The notes under the pieces: model-generated
Database searches by the model: none
Seen by the model: the letters and a program-made list of their open reading frames with translations, nothing else
What the model was told of the DNA's origin: nothing
Source: Agrilactobacillus yilanensis
Lineage (GTDB): Bacteria; Bacillota; Bacilli; Lactobacillales; Lactobacillaceae
Reading direction: 5' to 3'
Assembly: GCF_003946725.1 (NCBI RefSeq)
Contig: NZ_RHOY01000009.1
Location: 56,036-120,035, forward strand
DNA length: 64,000 nucleotides
Part shown: piece by piece, positions 37,908 through 48,491 of the stretch
How the letters are laid out: each line of letters opens with the position of its first letter
Position numbering within the stretch: position 1 is the stretch's first letter
Program-made: the position numbers and the translations under genes

Positions 37908-39278
37908 ATGAAAATGACCATGAATGAGGTTGCTAAGGCGGTCCATAGTGCAACTGAATTAGGAGAATGGGGCAGCCGGATTGTCACCAGTGTTTCATTT
38001 GATACACGGCAGCTTCAAATTGGTGGTTTATTTGTGCCTTTGATTGCCCAGCGGGATGGTCATGACTTTGTCGAATCTGCTGTGGCTAAAGGCGCTGTTG
38101 GTAGTTTTTGGCAAAGCGATCATGAGCATCGGCCTTATAATTTTCCAACGATTGAAGTAAAGGATATACAGCAAGCTTTGATTGATTTGGCAAAATATTA
38201 TTTATACAAGGTGAATCCTCGCGTTATTGCGGTTACCGGCAGCAATGGTAAAACAACGACTAAAGATATGATTGCGGCTGTTTTGAGTACCCAAAGCAAT
38301 ACGCACAAGACAGTGGCAAACTATAATAATGAAATTGGGGTCCCTTATACAATTTTAGGCATGGATACTAATACTGAGAATTTGGTGTTGGAAATGGGCA
38401 TGGACCGTCCTGGGCAATTACATACAATGAGCATGATTGCCGAACCGGATATTGCGGTGATCACGATGATTGGAGAGGCTCATATTGAGTTCTTTGGGAC
38501 CCGGGATAAGATTGCGGATGCTAAATTAGAAATCACTGACGGCTTAAAAGAAGATGGCGTCTTGATTTATAATGGGGATGAACCGTTATTAACAGCCAAA
38601 GTACCAGAAAATATGGAAACTAAGACGTTTGGGTTACAAGCGGCTAATGCGCTAGTGGCGACGGATGTTGTTGCAGAGAAAGAAAAGACATATTTTAAAA
38701 CAAATTTATGGCCAGAGAAACAATTTGAGCTGCCATTGATGGGCGATTACAATGTTAATAATGCTTTGGCGGCAATTTTAGTGGGTCAACAAGTTCATGT
38801 TCCAGTGAATGAAATTATTACGGCACTGAAACAATTTCAAATCACTTCAAAGCGTACGGAATGGTTAAAGGCCAGTAATGGCTGTGATATTTTGAGTGAT
38901 GTTTATAATTCTAATCCAACAGCTGTCAAAAAAGTTTTGAAGAATTTCAGCGCAATTTCCAATACAGGCCGCAAAAAAGTCGTTTTGGGGGATATGTTGG
39001 AGTTAGGGGCGCAAAGCCGCGACCTTCATGCTGGTGTGGCGGATGCCTTAGATCCTGAAATCATCACTGAAGTTTATTTATATGGGAAAGATATTCAGGC
39101 GCTATATGATGTTTTACAGCATAAGTATGATGCGGCGCATTTGCACTATTATTGTTTAGCGGATAAAGCACTGATGGTAACGGACATCAAGGCTAATTTG
39201 CATCCTAACGATGCGATTTTACTAAAGGCCAGTCATGGCTTACATTTAGAAACTGTTGTGGCAGATTTACAAGCTTAA
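37908..39278 (+). CDS. murF: UDP-N-acetylmuramoyl-tripeptide--D-alanyl-D-alanine ligase
   Basis: 456 aa Mur ligase. P-loop VIAVTGSNGKTTTKDMIAAV (near residues 106-125), VLEMGMDRPGQL, and GDYNVNNALAAI. It adds the D-Ala-D-Ala (or D-Ala-D-Lac) dipeptide made by the upstream ddl product. RBS AAGGAG. The last gene before a 157-bp gap and cshA. Confidence 0.97.
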   Translation: MKMTMNEVAKAVHSATELGEWGSRIVTSVSFDTRQLQIGGLFVPLIAQRDGHDFVESAVAKGAVGSFWQSDHEHRPYNFPTIEVKDIQQALIDLAKYYLYKVNPRVIAVTGSNGKTTTKDMIAAVLSTQSNTHKTVANYNNEIGVPYTILGMDTNTENLVLEMGMDRPGQLHTMSMIAEPDIAVITMIGEAHIEFFGTRDKIADAKLEITDGLKEDGVLIYNGDEPLLTAKVPENMETKTFGLQAANALVATDVVAEKEKTYFKTNLWPEKQFELPLMGDYNVNNALAAILVGQQVHVPVNEIITALKQFQITSKRTEWLKASNGCDILSDVYNSNPTAVKKVLKNFSAISNTGRKKVVLGDMLELGAQSRDLHAGVADALDPEIITEVYLYGKDIQALYDVLQHKYDAAHLHYYCLADKALMVTDIKANLHPNDAILLKASHGLHLETVVADLQA

Positions 39279-39435
39279 TTTGCTATTCGATGTAATCTTT
39301 GTTATTATTTATAGGTTGCGTTAATAAACAGTTAAACATTAGAATACAAAACAACGACTTTTCGGTAATGCATGACTACAACGTGTTCGGTGTTTTGTGT
39401 AAATGTTTTAGGCAAAACTCAAGGAGGAACACTAT

Positions 39436-40968
39436 TTGAAATTCGAGGCTTTAAATCTCGATCCCGCATTATTGGAAGCTGTACAATCAGCAGGTTTTGA
39501 AGAAGCGACACCAATTCAGGCCGGGACAATCCCATTAGTTATGGCTGGTAAAGACGTTATTGGTCAGGCACAAACTGGTACTGGGAAAACCGCAGCCTTT
39601 GCGTTGCCAATTCTTAATAACTTAGATATGAAAGATGAAAATGTGCAAGCATTAATCATCTCTCCAACTCGTGAACTCGCGATTCAAACACAAGAAGAAT
39701 TATACCGATTAGGTCAATTTAAAAAGGCACGGATCCAAGTTGTTTATGGTGGTGCTGATATTAGAAGACAAATTCGTAGTCTTAAGCATAACCATCCCCA
39801 AGTAGTTGTTGGGACACCTGGTCGACTTTTGGATTTAATCAATCGTAATGCTTTAAAGATTGAACATATCCGGACATTAGTTTTAGATGAAGCTGATGAA
39901 ATGTTAGATATGGGCTTCATTGAAGATATCGAAAAGATCTTAACCCATGTCCCTAACGAACACCAAACATTACTATTTTCAGCAACGATGCCAGCACCAA
40001 TTATGCGCATCAGTGAAAAATTCATGAGCAAACCAGAAATTGTAAAGATTAAATCTAAAGAATTAACTTCAGATTTAATTGATCAATATTATGTTCGTTC
40101 AAAAGACTTTGAAAAATTTGATGTTATGACTCGGCTTTTTGATGTTCAAAATCCAGAATTAGCGTTAGTTTTCGGCCGGACAAAGCGTCGTGTCGATGAA
40201 TTAGCGAAGGGCTTGCAAGCTCGAGGCTATCGCGCAGAAGGCATTCATGGTGATTTGACACAACAAAAACGGATGAGTGTATTGCGTCAATTTAAAAAAG
40301 GCGAATTGGATATCTTGGTGGCAACGGATGTCGCTGCCCGTGGTTTGGATATTTCTGGGGTAACCCACGTTTACAATTATGATATTCCACAAGATCCTGA
40401 CAGTTATGTTCACCGGATTGGTAGAACTGGCCGTGCTGGGAAGTCTGGGATGTCTGTAACTTTTGTGACGTCTAATGAAATGGGCTACCTTAAGACAATC
40501 GAACAATTGACTAAAAAACGGATGCGGCCTTTAATGCCACCAACAGACAAGCAAGCGTTCAAAGGCCAGTTAAAAACGGCCGTTGAAACAATTACAGCTG
40601 ACTTAGAGGCAGATGGCTTAGATAAATACGAAGCAACGGCACAAGAGTTGTTAACACAATTCTCCGCAGAACAATTAGTTGCAGCTTATGTTAAAGAGGT
40701 TAGCAAGGATTCTACGGATGTTCCGGTTAAAATTACACCTGAACGACCATTGCCAGCACGTAAAGCAAGTCATCACCGTTCTTCTTCACGTCGGGGGAAT
40801 AACAACCATCGACGCAGTAATGGCGGCGGTAATGGCAAGTCCTTTAACCGTGGCGGTAAAGGTAATTACAATCATAAAAAATCTAATGGTGGTCATGGTA
40901 AGAGTAAAGATGGTCATCAAAAACATGGCAATCGCAACTTCACCATTAGAACAAATACAAATGCTTAG
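39436..40968 (+). CDS. cshA: DEAD-box RNA helicase CshA
   Basis: 510 aa. All helicase motifs: [54 protein letters not shown] and [13 protein letters not shown]. The C-terminal ~70 residues are basic and rich in Gly/Asn/His/Arg (RNA-binding tail), like CshA of Firmicutes, which joins the RNA degradosome and ribosome assembly. The start is TTG 39436 after AAGGAGG. The 157-bp leader has an inverted ACAAAACA / TGTTTTGT pair, perhaps a cold-responsive 5' UTR. Confidence 0.94.
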   Translation: MKFEALNLDPALLEAVQSAGFEEATPIQAGTIPLVMAGKDVIGQAQTGTGKTAAFALPILNNLDMKDENVQALIISPTRELAIQTQEELYRLGQFKKARIQVVYGGADIRRQIRSLKHNHPQVVVGTPGRLLDLINRNALKIEHIRTLVLDEADEMLDMGFIEDIEKILTHVPNEHQTLLFSATMPAPIMRISEKFMSKPEIVKIKSKELTSDLIDQYYVRSKDFEKFDVMTRLFDVQNPELALVFGRTKRRVDELAKGLQARGYRAEGIHGDLTQQKRMSVLRQFKKGELDILVATDVAARGLDISGVTHVYNYDIPQDPDSYVHRIGRTGRAGKSGMSVTFVTSNEMGYLKTIEQLTKKRMRPLMPPTDKQAFKGQLKTAVETITADLEADGLDKYEATAQELLTQFSAEQLVAAYVKEVSKDSTDVPVKITPERPLPARKASHHRSSSRRGNNNHRRSNGGGNGKSFNRGGKGNYNHKKSNGGHGKSKDGHQKHGNRNFTIRTNTNA

Positions 40969-40978
40969 TTTATAAGCT

Positions 40979-41022
40979 GAAAAAGCTAAATCAGAGGGAT
41001 GACTTTTGATTTAGCTTTTTTG
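40979..41022 (+). terminator. terminator after cshA
   Basis: AAAAAGCTAAATCA / TGATTTAGCTTTTTT, 14-bp stem with a 14-nt loop and T run. Repeat cluster C lies just beyond. Confidence 0.9.
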
Positions 41023-41033
41023 TTTTGGATTTG

Positions 41034-41183
41034 AAACGCGTTCACTAGAGCAAAGCTCTGGCTCATAAACGCGCTCTTAAAGACTGATTTCTGCGCTTAG
41101 CTACGTCTAACTTGTAAGCGAAGACCGCTCACGGCGTTAGTCTAGGCTATGCTCAAAATCAACCCGTCTTTAGTCGCGCTCTG
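41034..41183 (+). repeat. intergenic hairpin repeat cluster C (one unit and a left remnant)
   Basis: 41034-41060 is the left end of a class-I unit (AAACGCGTTC, ACTAGAGCAAAGCTCTG) truncated after about 27 bases. 41067-41183 is a full unit, AAACGCGCTC to GCGCTCTG, of the same arm class as the cluster A units 2-3. It folds with AAAGACTGATTT / AAAATCAA..GTCTTT outer arms and GTCTAAC / GTTAGTC inner arms. It sits between two co-directional genes, unlike the other clusters. Confidence 0.88.
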
Positions 41184-41253
41184 GTTTAAAATGTTGTATC
41201 GGTGTCTGTTTTGCGCTATGGTATAATACGTAAAAAGACTGGGAGTTGACGTT

Positions 41254-41610
41254 ATGATTATCGGTATAGGGGTCGATCTGACTGAAATTGATCGAATTAA
41301 GGCTGCGTTAGAAAAAAACCAGCGCTTTGCAGAAAAGGTGCTAACCTCTGAAGAATTAGCTATTTTTTTAGAATTCCCTGAAAATAGTCAACGATGCTAT
41401 GAGTTTTTGGCGGGGCGTTTTTCTGCTAAAGAGGCTTATGCAAAGGCTTTAGGAACTGGGATTGGTAAGGTTGGCTTACACGATATTGAAATTCTAAACG
41501 ATCCGACTGGTCGACCGATTGTTACAAGACAACCGTTTATTGGGACGGCGCTGGTGTCTATTTCACATACGGCATCATTAGTGATGACCCAAGTTATTTT
41601 ACAAAATTAA
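41254..41610 (+). CDS. acpS: holo-[acyl-carrier-protein] synthase
   Basis: 118 aa trimeric enzyme that transfers phosphopantetheine from CoA to [17 protein letters not shown] has the Mg-binding Asp, and [16 protein letters not shown] the second metal/catalytic Glu. RBS TGGGAG. First gene of acpS-alr-mazE-mazF, a gene order shared with B. subtilis. Confidence 0.97.
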   Translation: MIIGIGVDLTEIDRIKAALEKNQRFAEKVLTSEELAIFLEFPENSQRCYEFLAGRFSAKEAYAKALGTGIGKVGLHDIEILNDPTGRPIVTRQPFIGTALVSISHTASLVMTQVILQN

Positions 41611-41625
41611 AGGAGCTGACCAACT

Positions 41626-42753
41626 ATGGTTGTTGGTAATTTACGTCACGCTCAAGTAACCATTGATGAACGGGCGATATTTAATAATGTGGCTGCGGAG
41701 AAACAACGTTTGCCTAAAGAAACGGATTTATTTGCGGTGGTCAAAGCAGATGGTTATGGGCATGGCATGGTACCGGTGGCTCAAGCGGCTAAAAAAGCGG
41801 GCGCTAACGGTTTTTGCGTTGCTTTATTAGATGAGGCACTAGGCTTACGGCAAGCTTTGTTAACAGAGCCTATTTTAGTATTAGGCATCACGGATCCGGA
41901 ATATAGTAATATCGCCGCAAGTATGGATATTTCATTGGCGGTAGGTAGTCGAGAGTGGCTGATACAGGCTAAGGCAGTATTGGCGCAAACGGTGCCTTTA
42001 CGACCATTGGCGGTACATTTGGCTGTTGATAGCGGGATGGGCCGAATTGGTTTTACAGATTTGAGTGAATTTTTACGGGCTGTGCATTATATTCAGACAA
42101 ATTCTGAATATTTTGATTTTGAAGGCGTGTTTACCCATTTTGCGACGGCAGATTCTGAAGAAACGGCTTATTTCAAGCAGCAGTCCGCTAAATTTAATAG
42201 TTTTGTAGCGGCTTTGGACGATCGACCGCGCTATGTGCATGTCTCTAATTCGGCGACGAGTCTTTGGCATGAGGCATGTAATGGTAATATGATTCGTTTT
42301 GGCGTGGCGTTATATGGGTTAAACCCTTCTGGAGATGCTTTGAAGCTGCCTTATACGTTACAGCCAGCATTGAGTCTAACGTCTGAAATTGTATTCTGTA
42401 AAGAAATTCATGCCGGCGATTGTGTCGGTTATGGCGCAACTTATACAGCTAAAACGGATGAATGGGTTGGCACTGTACCAATCGGTTATGCGGATGGCTG
42501 GTTGCGGCGTTTACAAGGATTTTACGTATTAGTAGATGGTGTCCGCTGTGAGATTGTTGGCCGGATCTGTATGGATCAATTCATGATTCGCTTGCCAAAA
42601 GCCTATCCAATGGGCACTAAAGTCACGTTGGTTGGTGAAGATGGTGGACAGACAATCCGGCTACAGGATGTTGCGGATTATTCACAGACGATTCATTATG
42701 AATTAGCTTGTATTTTAACCAATCGATTGCCTAGAAATTATATTAAAATATAA
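41626..42753 (+). CDS. alr: alanine racemase
   Basis: 375 aa fold-III PLP enzyme making D-Ala for peptidoglycan. Lys40 in VVKADGYGHGMVPVA binds PLP. CVGYGATYTAKTDEW holds the catalytic Tyr. MGRIGF and GRICMDQFMIRLPK are present. RBS AAAGGAG; 15 bp after acpS. Confidence 0.97.
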   Translation: MVVGNLRHAQVTIDERAIFNNVAAEKQRLPKETDLFAVVKADGYGHGMVPVAQAAKKAGANGFCVALLDEALGLRQALLTEPILVLGITDPEYSNIAASMDISLAVGSREWLIQAKAVLAQTVPLRPLAVHLAVDSGMGRIGFTDLSEFLRAVHYIQTNSEYFDFEGVFTHFATADSEETAYFKQQSAKFNSFVAALDDRPRYVHVSNSATSLWHEACNGNMIRFGVALYGLNPSGDALKLPYTLQPALSLTSEIVFCKEIHAGDCVGYGATYTAKTDEWVGTVPIGYADGWLRRLQGFYVLVDGVRCEIVGRICMDQFMIRLPKAYPMGTKVTLVGEDGGQTIRLQDVADYSQTIHYELACILTNRLPRNYIKI

Positions 42754-42852
42754 CCTAGGAGAAAACCCTTAATAAATTTTTGGGACTCCTCAAGTGCCTA
42801 AATAAGTGTTATGATGATTTTGCAGATCATTGTGATTGTGGAGGTATTTGTG

Positions 42853-43101
42853 ATGGAGCAAAAGAAGCTGTCAGTACAAGTTGATGGGAACCTTTCACGA
42901 GAAGTTGAGGCATATTGTAGTATGTATGCTATTGATACGCAGCAAGTAATTGAATCGGCTTTGAGTGAGTATCTTGAGCAGCACCAACCCTTGATGGAAG
43001 AGCTGATTGAGGGGTATACTGAAATGGCTAGCATCAATTCAGAGATTTGTCAGGAGTTTTCTGCTTCAGAATGCGAAGCGTATTTGCACATTGTTAAGTA
43101 A
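42853..43101 (+). CDS. mazE: MazE-family antitoxin (ribbon-helix-helix)
   Basis: 82 aa. N-terminal RHH-type strand EQKKLSVQVDGNLSREVEAY and a helical acidic C-terminus (LMEELIEGYTEM) that would wrap MazF. The start is ATG 42853, eight bases after GGAGG; the longer open frame upstream is not needed. It is 22 bp from mazF. In Bacillus the equivalent is ndoAI, downstream of alr. It is chromosomal and syntenic rather than on a mobile element. Confidence 0.85.
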   Translation: MEQKKLSVQVDGNLSREVEAYCSMYAIDTQQVIESALSEYLEQHQPLMEELIEGYTEMASINSEICQEFSASECEAYLHIVK

Positions 43102-43123
43102 TTAAGTAGAAGGGAGGAAACGC

Positions 43124-43522
43124 ATGGATCTTGTTGTGAAACGGGGAGATATATTTTATGCAGATTTATCGCCCGTGGTCGGTTCAGAACAAGGTGGTTT
43201 ACGCCCTGTCTTAATTATTCAGAATAATGTGGGGAATCATTTTAGTCCAACAGTTATTGTTGCTGCAATAACGGCTAAGATTCAGAAGCCGAAAATGCCA
43301 ACGCATGTGGGACTTATTGCCAAGGCCGATGGTATTGAACGAGATTCTGTTGTTTTATTAGAACAGATTCGTACGATTGATAAACAACGGCTTAAGGATA
43401 AAGTAACCCAGTTATCTGCTGAAAAAATGATTCAAGTCGATCAAGCATTGAGCGTCAGTGTCGGATTAGATGCGGCGACCAAGCGCTTTGGTCGAGTACA
43501 TAACCATAATCCTGAAAAATAA
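43124..43522 (+). CDS. mazF: MazF/PemK family mRNA interferase toxin
   Basis: 132 aa. Opens [30 protein letters not shown], the MazF/EndoA signature with the Arg/Thr catalytic region ([14 protein letters not shown] further on). Ribonuclease, inactivated by the upstream MazE. Conserved acpS-alr-mazEF position suggests the NdoA-type housekeeping pair. It is a little longer than NdoA (116 aa) at the C-terminus. Confidence 0.95.
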   Translation: MDLVVKRGDIFYADLSPVVGSEQGGLRPVLIIQNNVGNHFSPTVIVAAITAKIQKPKMPTHVGLIAKADGIERDSVVLLEQIRTIDKQRLKDKVTQLSAEKMIQVDQALSVSVGLDAATKRFGRVHNHNPEK

Positions 43523-43554
43523 TTAAAGAACGATAAGACTAAAAATACCCAATC

Positions 43555-43604
43555 AAAAAGAGACTATTCACGAAAAATAAATTTTGTGTCTAGTCTCTTT
43601 TTTT
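43555..43604. terminator. bidirectional terminator between mazF and the CBS gene
   Basis: AAAAAGAGACTA ... TAGTCTCTTTTT with inner CACGAAAA / TTTTGTG. Flanking A/T runs on both sides. Confidence 0.88.
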
Positions 43605-43616
43605 GTATAATAGAAT

Positions 43617-44294
43617 TTACATGTTTGTTGGGAATGTATCTGTATCACGCAAGATTTTGTCGTTTTGCAAGTCATCAATTTCCACAACGGTGAAGCCTTT
43701 TTTCTCTAGATGTTTGACCATCTTTGCAATAACTGCTTGTTCCGTATCTGCGGGAAAAGTGAATAAGGTGCGTCTGACAAAGTTTTCTTTTTTAGCGTCT
43801 AAGGTCATACAGCCTAGAATTGAGGCATAACGGGCGATGATTTTAGACATTTTGGCAAGTTCGCCTTGGCCACCAGGGGAGGTTACGGTGAGCACATAAC
43901 CACTGACATCTATATTCCAAGCTTCTGAAAGTTCACCCAGCAGTCGATTGTGGGTTAGAATGCCATAAAAATTGTTATTTTCGTCTAAAACAGAGATATA
44001 GGGAAGATCCCGAATATCAAAGAAGACTTTAAAAAAAGGTGACTGAATATTAATGGTTTTAGTTGCATTTTTTAAGAGGTGCGTCACGGGAAGTGTCATA
44101 TCCCCACCTTGGGCAATATGACGATAAAGGTGCATTTTGTAGATGTTACCACGGAATAATTGACCAGATTCGTTTAAGATCGGAATGCAACGAAAACCGG
44201 TGTCCTCTAAAATAGCCAGCGCTTCTTTGAGTGTGGCGGTTTCAGGGACGGTAGTTAACGCATCTTTTTTAGTAACAAGGGGTTCAATTAACAT
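43617..44294 (-). CDS. CBS-domain pair plus ACT-like protein (AcuB/CbpA-type)
   Basis: 225 aa from ATG 44294 (AGTAGG six bases upstream); an upstream TTG at 44318 is less likely. Two CBS motifs occupy residues ~1-55 and ~75-125, with LPYISVLDENNNFYGILTHNRLL in the second. The C-terminal ~90 residues look ACT-like (VLTVTSPGGQGELAKMSKIIARYASI). This matches AcuB and the Listeria c-di-AMP-binding CbpA. c-di-AMP or adenine nucleotide binding is inference. Confidence 0.75.
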   Translation of the reverse strand: MLIEPLVTKKDALTTVPETATLKEALAILEDTGFRCIPILNESGQLFRGNIYKMHLYRHIAQGGDMTLPVTHLLKNATKTINIQSPFFKVFFDIRDLPYISVLDENNNFYGILTHNRLLGELSEAWNIDVSGYVLTVTSPGGQGELAKMSKIIARYASILGCMTLDAKKENFVRRTLFTFPADTEQAVIAKMVKHLEKKGFTVVEIDDLQNDKILRDTDTFPTNM

Positions 44295-44407
44295 GAAATG
44301 CCTACTTTCTGGATCCAAATAATGAAGTTAATGCCTGAACAATCATATCATATTTAGTGATTTTAGTCAGCGTTATCTAAAAAAATAATTAGGAGTTTTA
44401 GTTTATT

Positions 44408-45073
44408 ATGAGAAACGAAATGATGCATCGTCCGGTAATTGATCCGGATGTTTTAGCCTTTTTAAGACAGGACCAGCAGCCTTTGAGCGGTGATTTGAAA
44501 AAATTAGAGGAGCATGCACATGCGGTGGGTAATCCAGTTATTCCTCATGAAACGGTTAATTTTTTTAGAGTTTTATTAAAAGTAGCTCGGCCACAATCTA
44601 TTTTAGAAGTTGGCACGGCCATCGGGTTCTCGGCACTGTTGATGGCCCAAAATACACCGGCATCTACGAAAATTACGACGATTGATCGATTTGATATTAT
44701 GATTAAGCATGCTCAGGCAAATTTTAAGAAATTTAAGATGACGGATCGAATTCAGCTATTGCAAGGGGATGCGGCTGATATTCTGCCAACATTACAGCCG
44801 AGCTATGACTTTATTTTTTTAGATAGTGCGAAGGCGAAATACATTGATTTTTTACCGTATTGTTTGAATTTATTAAGCGATACAGGTATTTTATTGATTG
44901 ACGATGTTTTGCAGGGGGGGACAGTGTTGCAGCCCATTGAAGAAATTAAACATCGGCATAAAAATATTCATCGTAATTTAAATGCGCTATTTGAAACGGT
45001 ATTTCATGATGACTCATTGGTGTCTAGTTTGATTCCTGTGGGAGATGGGTTACTAATGATTACTAAAAAATAG
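44408..45073 (+). CDS. O-methyltransferase family (TrmR/YrrM-like)
   Basis: 221 aa class I SAM methyltransferase of the caffeoyl-CoA/COMT type: ILEVGTAIGFSALLMAQ (SAM motif), ITTIDRFDIM, YDFIFLDSAKAKYIDFL and LLIDDVLQGG. B. subtilis TrmR (YrrM) methylates 5-hydroxyuridine at wobble position 34 of tRNA and is the best Firmicute match, but there is no conserved neighbour here to confirm it. Confidence 0.8.
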   Translation: MRNEMMHRPVIDPDVLAFLRQDQQPLSGDLKKLEEHAHAVGNPVIPHETVNFFRVLLKVARPQSILEVGTAIGFSALLMAQNTPASTKITTIDRFDIMIKHAQANFKKFKMTDRIQLLQGDAADILPTLQPSYDFIFLDSAKAKYIDFLPYCLNLLSDTGILLIDDVLQGGTVLQPIEEIKHRHKNIHRNLNALFETVFHDDSLVSSLIPVGDGLLMITKK

Positions 45074-45075
45074 CA

Positions 45076-45122
45076 TTAAAAAAATCTGAGTCAAAACGAA
45101 ATTGTTTTGACTCAGATTTTTT
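45076..45122. terminator. terminator after the O-methyltransferase gene
   Basis: AAAAAATCTGAGTCAAAAC / GTTTTGACTCAGATTTTTT, a 19-bp perfect stem. Also usable by the opposing L,D-transpeptidase transcript. Confidence 0.93.
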
Positions 45123-45616
45123 GTCACGCTCTGATTAAACGCGTTCACTAGGGCAAATCTCTTACCTAACTACGAATTATTCATAAGCGAGGTGCACTTA
45201 TTTCATAATTCTAGGTTAGTGCTCGAGGTTTTCCCGCCCTAGTTCCCGCTCTGATTAAACGCGTTCACTAGGGCAAATCTCTTACCTAACTACGAATTAT
45301 TCATAAGCGAGGTGCACTTATTTCATAATTCTAGGTTAGTGCTCGAGGTTTTCCCGCCCTAGTTCCCGCTCTGATTAAACGCGTTCACTAGGGCAAATCT
45401 CTTACCTAACTACGAATTATTCATAAGCGAGGTGCACTTATTTCATAATTCTAGGTTAGTGCTCGAGGCTTTCCCGCCCTAGTTCCCGCTCTGATTAAAC
45501 GCGTTCCAAGTTACTGACAATTTACATAACTACGTCTTACTCACAAGCCAAGTTCGGGCTTATATCGTAAGTCTAGGTTATGTGCATTGTCAAACCATAA
45601 CTTGTCACGCTCTGTC
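45123..45616 (+). repeat. intergenic hairpin repeat cluster D (four tandem units)
   Basis: Units 45137-45253, 45257-45373, 45377-45493 and 45497-45614. The first three repeat with an exact 120-bp period: units 1 and 2 are identical and unit 3 differs at one base (GAGGTT to GAGGCT, 45470 region). Unit 4 has different arms (CAAGTTA / TAACTTG, GACAAT / ATTGTC). Outer stems are CTAGGGC / GCCCTAG and AAATCTC / GAGGTTT; inner GAATTAT / ATAATTC. A lone TCACGCTCTG precedes unit 1. The final CTCTG ends 2 bp before the opposing gene's stop codon (45617-45619). Confidence 0.93.
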
Positions 45617-46996
45617 TTAATACACAATGACTGGTGTGTTAACACCGACGTTTTCGTAGACTTGGCTCATGACGCTTGGTGGTGTGTTAATGCAGCCATG
45701 GGAGCCGTGTTCGATATACCAGGTGCCGCCATATTGTGGTTGCCATGAGGAATCATGGATCCCGACGCCGGTGTAGTCAATTGGCATCCAGTAACTAACC
45801 GGTGAGTTATAGTCAGAGCCGTCGGAATTTTTACCCTTCAATGAGGTATTACGTTCTCTGCTCCAGACGGCGAAGACGCCAGATGGGGTGTCTTGACCGG
45901 GCTTGCCGGTAACAACGTCGGTGCTGATGATGAGGCTACCGTTTTTATAGACCCACATATGTTGCGCAGATTTGCTAACTTCAACGTAGGTGTCGCCGAT
46001 GTCTGTACCATTGTCGTTATAGCCGAAGCCTTGAGTGATCGGTGTTCTTGTAAAATCTTGACCTTTAAGTACTTCTTTGCTTAAAGCAGCGACTTCACTG
46101 GTACGTTTAATGCTCCAGCCATAGATACCTGCTGGGACATCGACGGTAGAGCCGCCGGTCGTCTTGAAGCTACGGGTTTTACTGATTGTGCCGTACTTGC
46201 TAGATAATTCAGAGACATAATTAGAAACAGCAGTGGTATTTAATTTAATTTCGCCATTTTCATATTCTAACCATTTATAAATTTCAGATTTGGCAACTTT
46301 TTCAGTTGAGCCAAATATCTTATAAGTGATATTTTCATTATGAATCGTTTCTAATTGTTTCAAATCTTTAGTTAAAGTGCTGTCATCTGAAAGTACGGTA
46401 GGTGTCACATAGGCTTTTTTTAGATCAATATCTGTTTGGCCGCTATCAATGCTGCGAATGATTTCTTTTTTCAATTTTGCTTCATCAATATTGTTACCGT
46501 AGACTTCCTTGACGATTTTGAAACTAGCACCGCTTTTAGTAATTGATGCGTTTTTAGTTTCAGTTCGATTGGCTTTTGTTTCAGCTACGAGTTTCTCGTA
46601 AAGTTGATCTGCTTTTTGTTGATCCAACTTTAATTGGCTATTACTGGCAGCATCTTCACTACCAGCTGCAAACACAGTTAAGGACCAAGCCCACGGATTT
46701 TGGTTGGCTTTTAGATTTTGCAGTTGTGTCAGATAGTTATGCCGAATATTTAGATCTTTGCCAGTGAAAGATAAGATAGTTTTTTGTTGCTCAACAACTT
46801 TATACTGTTGCTCGGATAAACGGTGCTTTAATAGCTTGTTAGCAGCTTCTGGGGTTTTCCCAGAAATGTTTACACCGGAATAAGTCGTATTGGGTAAAAA
46901 AACATTTTGATAGTGAATGCTGACAATGAAATAAATGGCTACGATACCCAGCAATGTAAAAATTAGCTTTACGGGGAGCGCCTTTTTTAGCTTCAC
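45617..46996 (-). CDS. L,D-transpeptidase (YkuD) with PG-binding domain
   Basis: 459 aa. N-terminal signal/anchor helix (LIFTLLGIVAIYFIVSI), one or two PG_binding_4-type repeats across ~40-320, and a C-terminal YkuD domain with HGSHGCINTPP (catalytic Cys) near residue 437. Cell-surface enzyme making 3-3 cross-links or anchoring proteins to peptidoglycan. The start is GTG 46996, ten bases after AAAGGAGG. Its stop is 2 bp from repeat cluster D. Confidence 0.92.
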   Translation of the reverse strand: MKLKKALPVKLIFTLLGIVAIYFIVSIHYQNVFLPNTTYSGVNISGKTPEAANKLLKHRLSEQQYKVVEQQKTILSFTGKDLNIRHNYLTQLQNLKANQNPWAWSLTVFAAGSEDAASNSQLKLDQQKADQLYEKLVAETKANRTETKNASITKSGASFKIVKEVYGNNIDEAKLKKEIIRSIDSGQTDIDLKKAYVTPTVLSDDSTLTKDLKQLETIHNENITYKIFGSTEKVAKSEIYKWLEYENGEIKLNTTAVSNYVSELSSKYGTISKTRSFKTTGGSTVDVPAGIYGWSIKRTSEVAALSKEVLKGQDFTRTPITQGFGYNDNGTDIGDTYVEVSKSAQHMWVYKNGSLIISTDVVTGKPGQDTPSGVFAVWSRERNTSLKGKNSDGSDYNSPVSYWMPIDYTGVGIHDSSWQPQYGGTWYIEHGSHGCINTPPSVMSQVYENVGVNTPVIVY

Positions 46997-47140
46997 AGGT
47001 GCAGATACCTCCTTTAAAATTATAACTGTACAATATCACTATTATAAGCAAGATTAAACCAAAAAGAAATGCTATTAAGAACTCTTATAAGAATTGTTAG
47101 ATTATAATTATGATAGAATAAAATAATATTTTTTATAAAT

Positions 47141-47178
47141 AAAAAAGCTACGCCCAATATTAATTTAGCATAGCTTTT
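47141..47178 (-). terminator. terminator after ldh
   Basis: On the reverse strand, AAAGCTATGC ... GCGTAGCTTTTTT, followed by an A/T-rich tail. Confidence 0.8.
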
Positions 47179-47208
47179 GTTTTGACTATTAATATAATGC
47201 CTTAGCGC

Positions 47209-48491
<1,283 letters not shown>

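Noticed and set aside
42754..42800. Hairpin after alr as a terminator
   Set aside because: AGGAG/CTCCT and CCC/GGG are separated by mismatches and no T run follows.
42853..43522. mazEF as a mobile or acquired toxin-antitoxin module
   Set aside because: The acpS-alr-mazEF order is the conserved Firmicute housekeeping arrangement, and no mobile-element trace is present.
45137..45614. Tandem 120-bp period resembling a CRISPR array
   Set aside because: The units are whole hairpins with no short repeat/unique spacer alternation, and there are no cas genes nearby.
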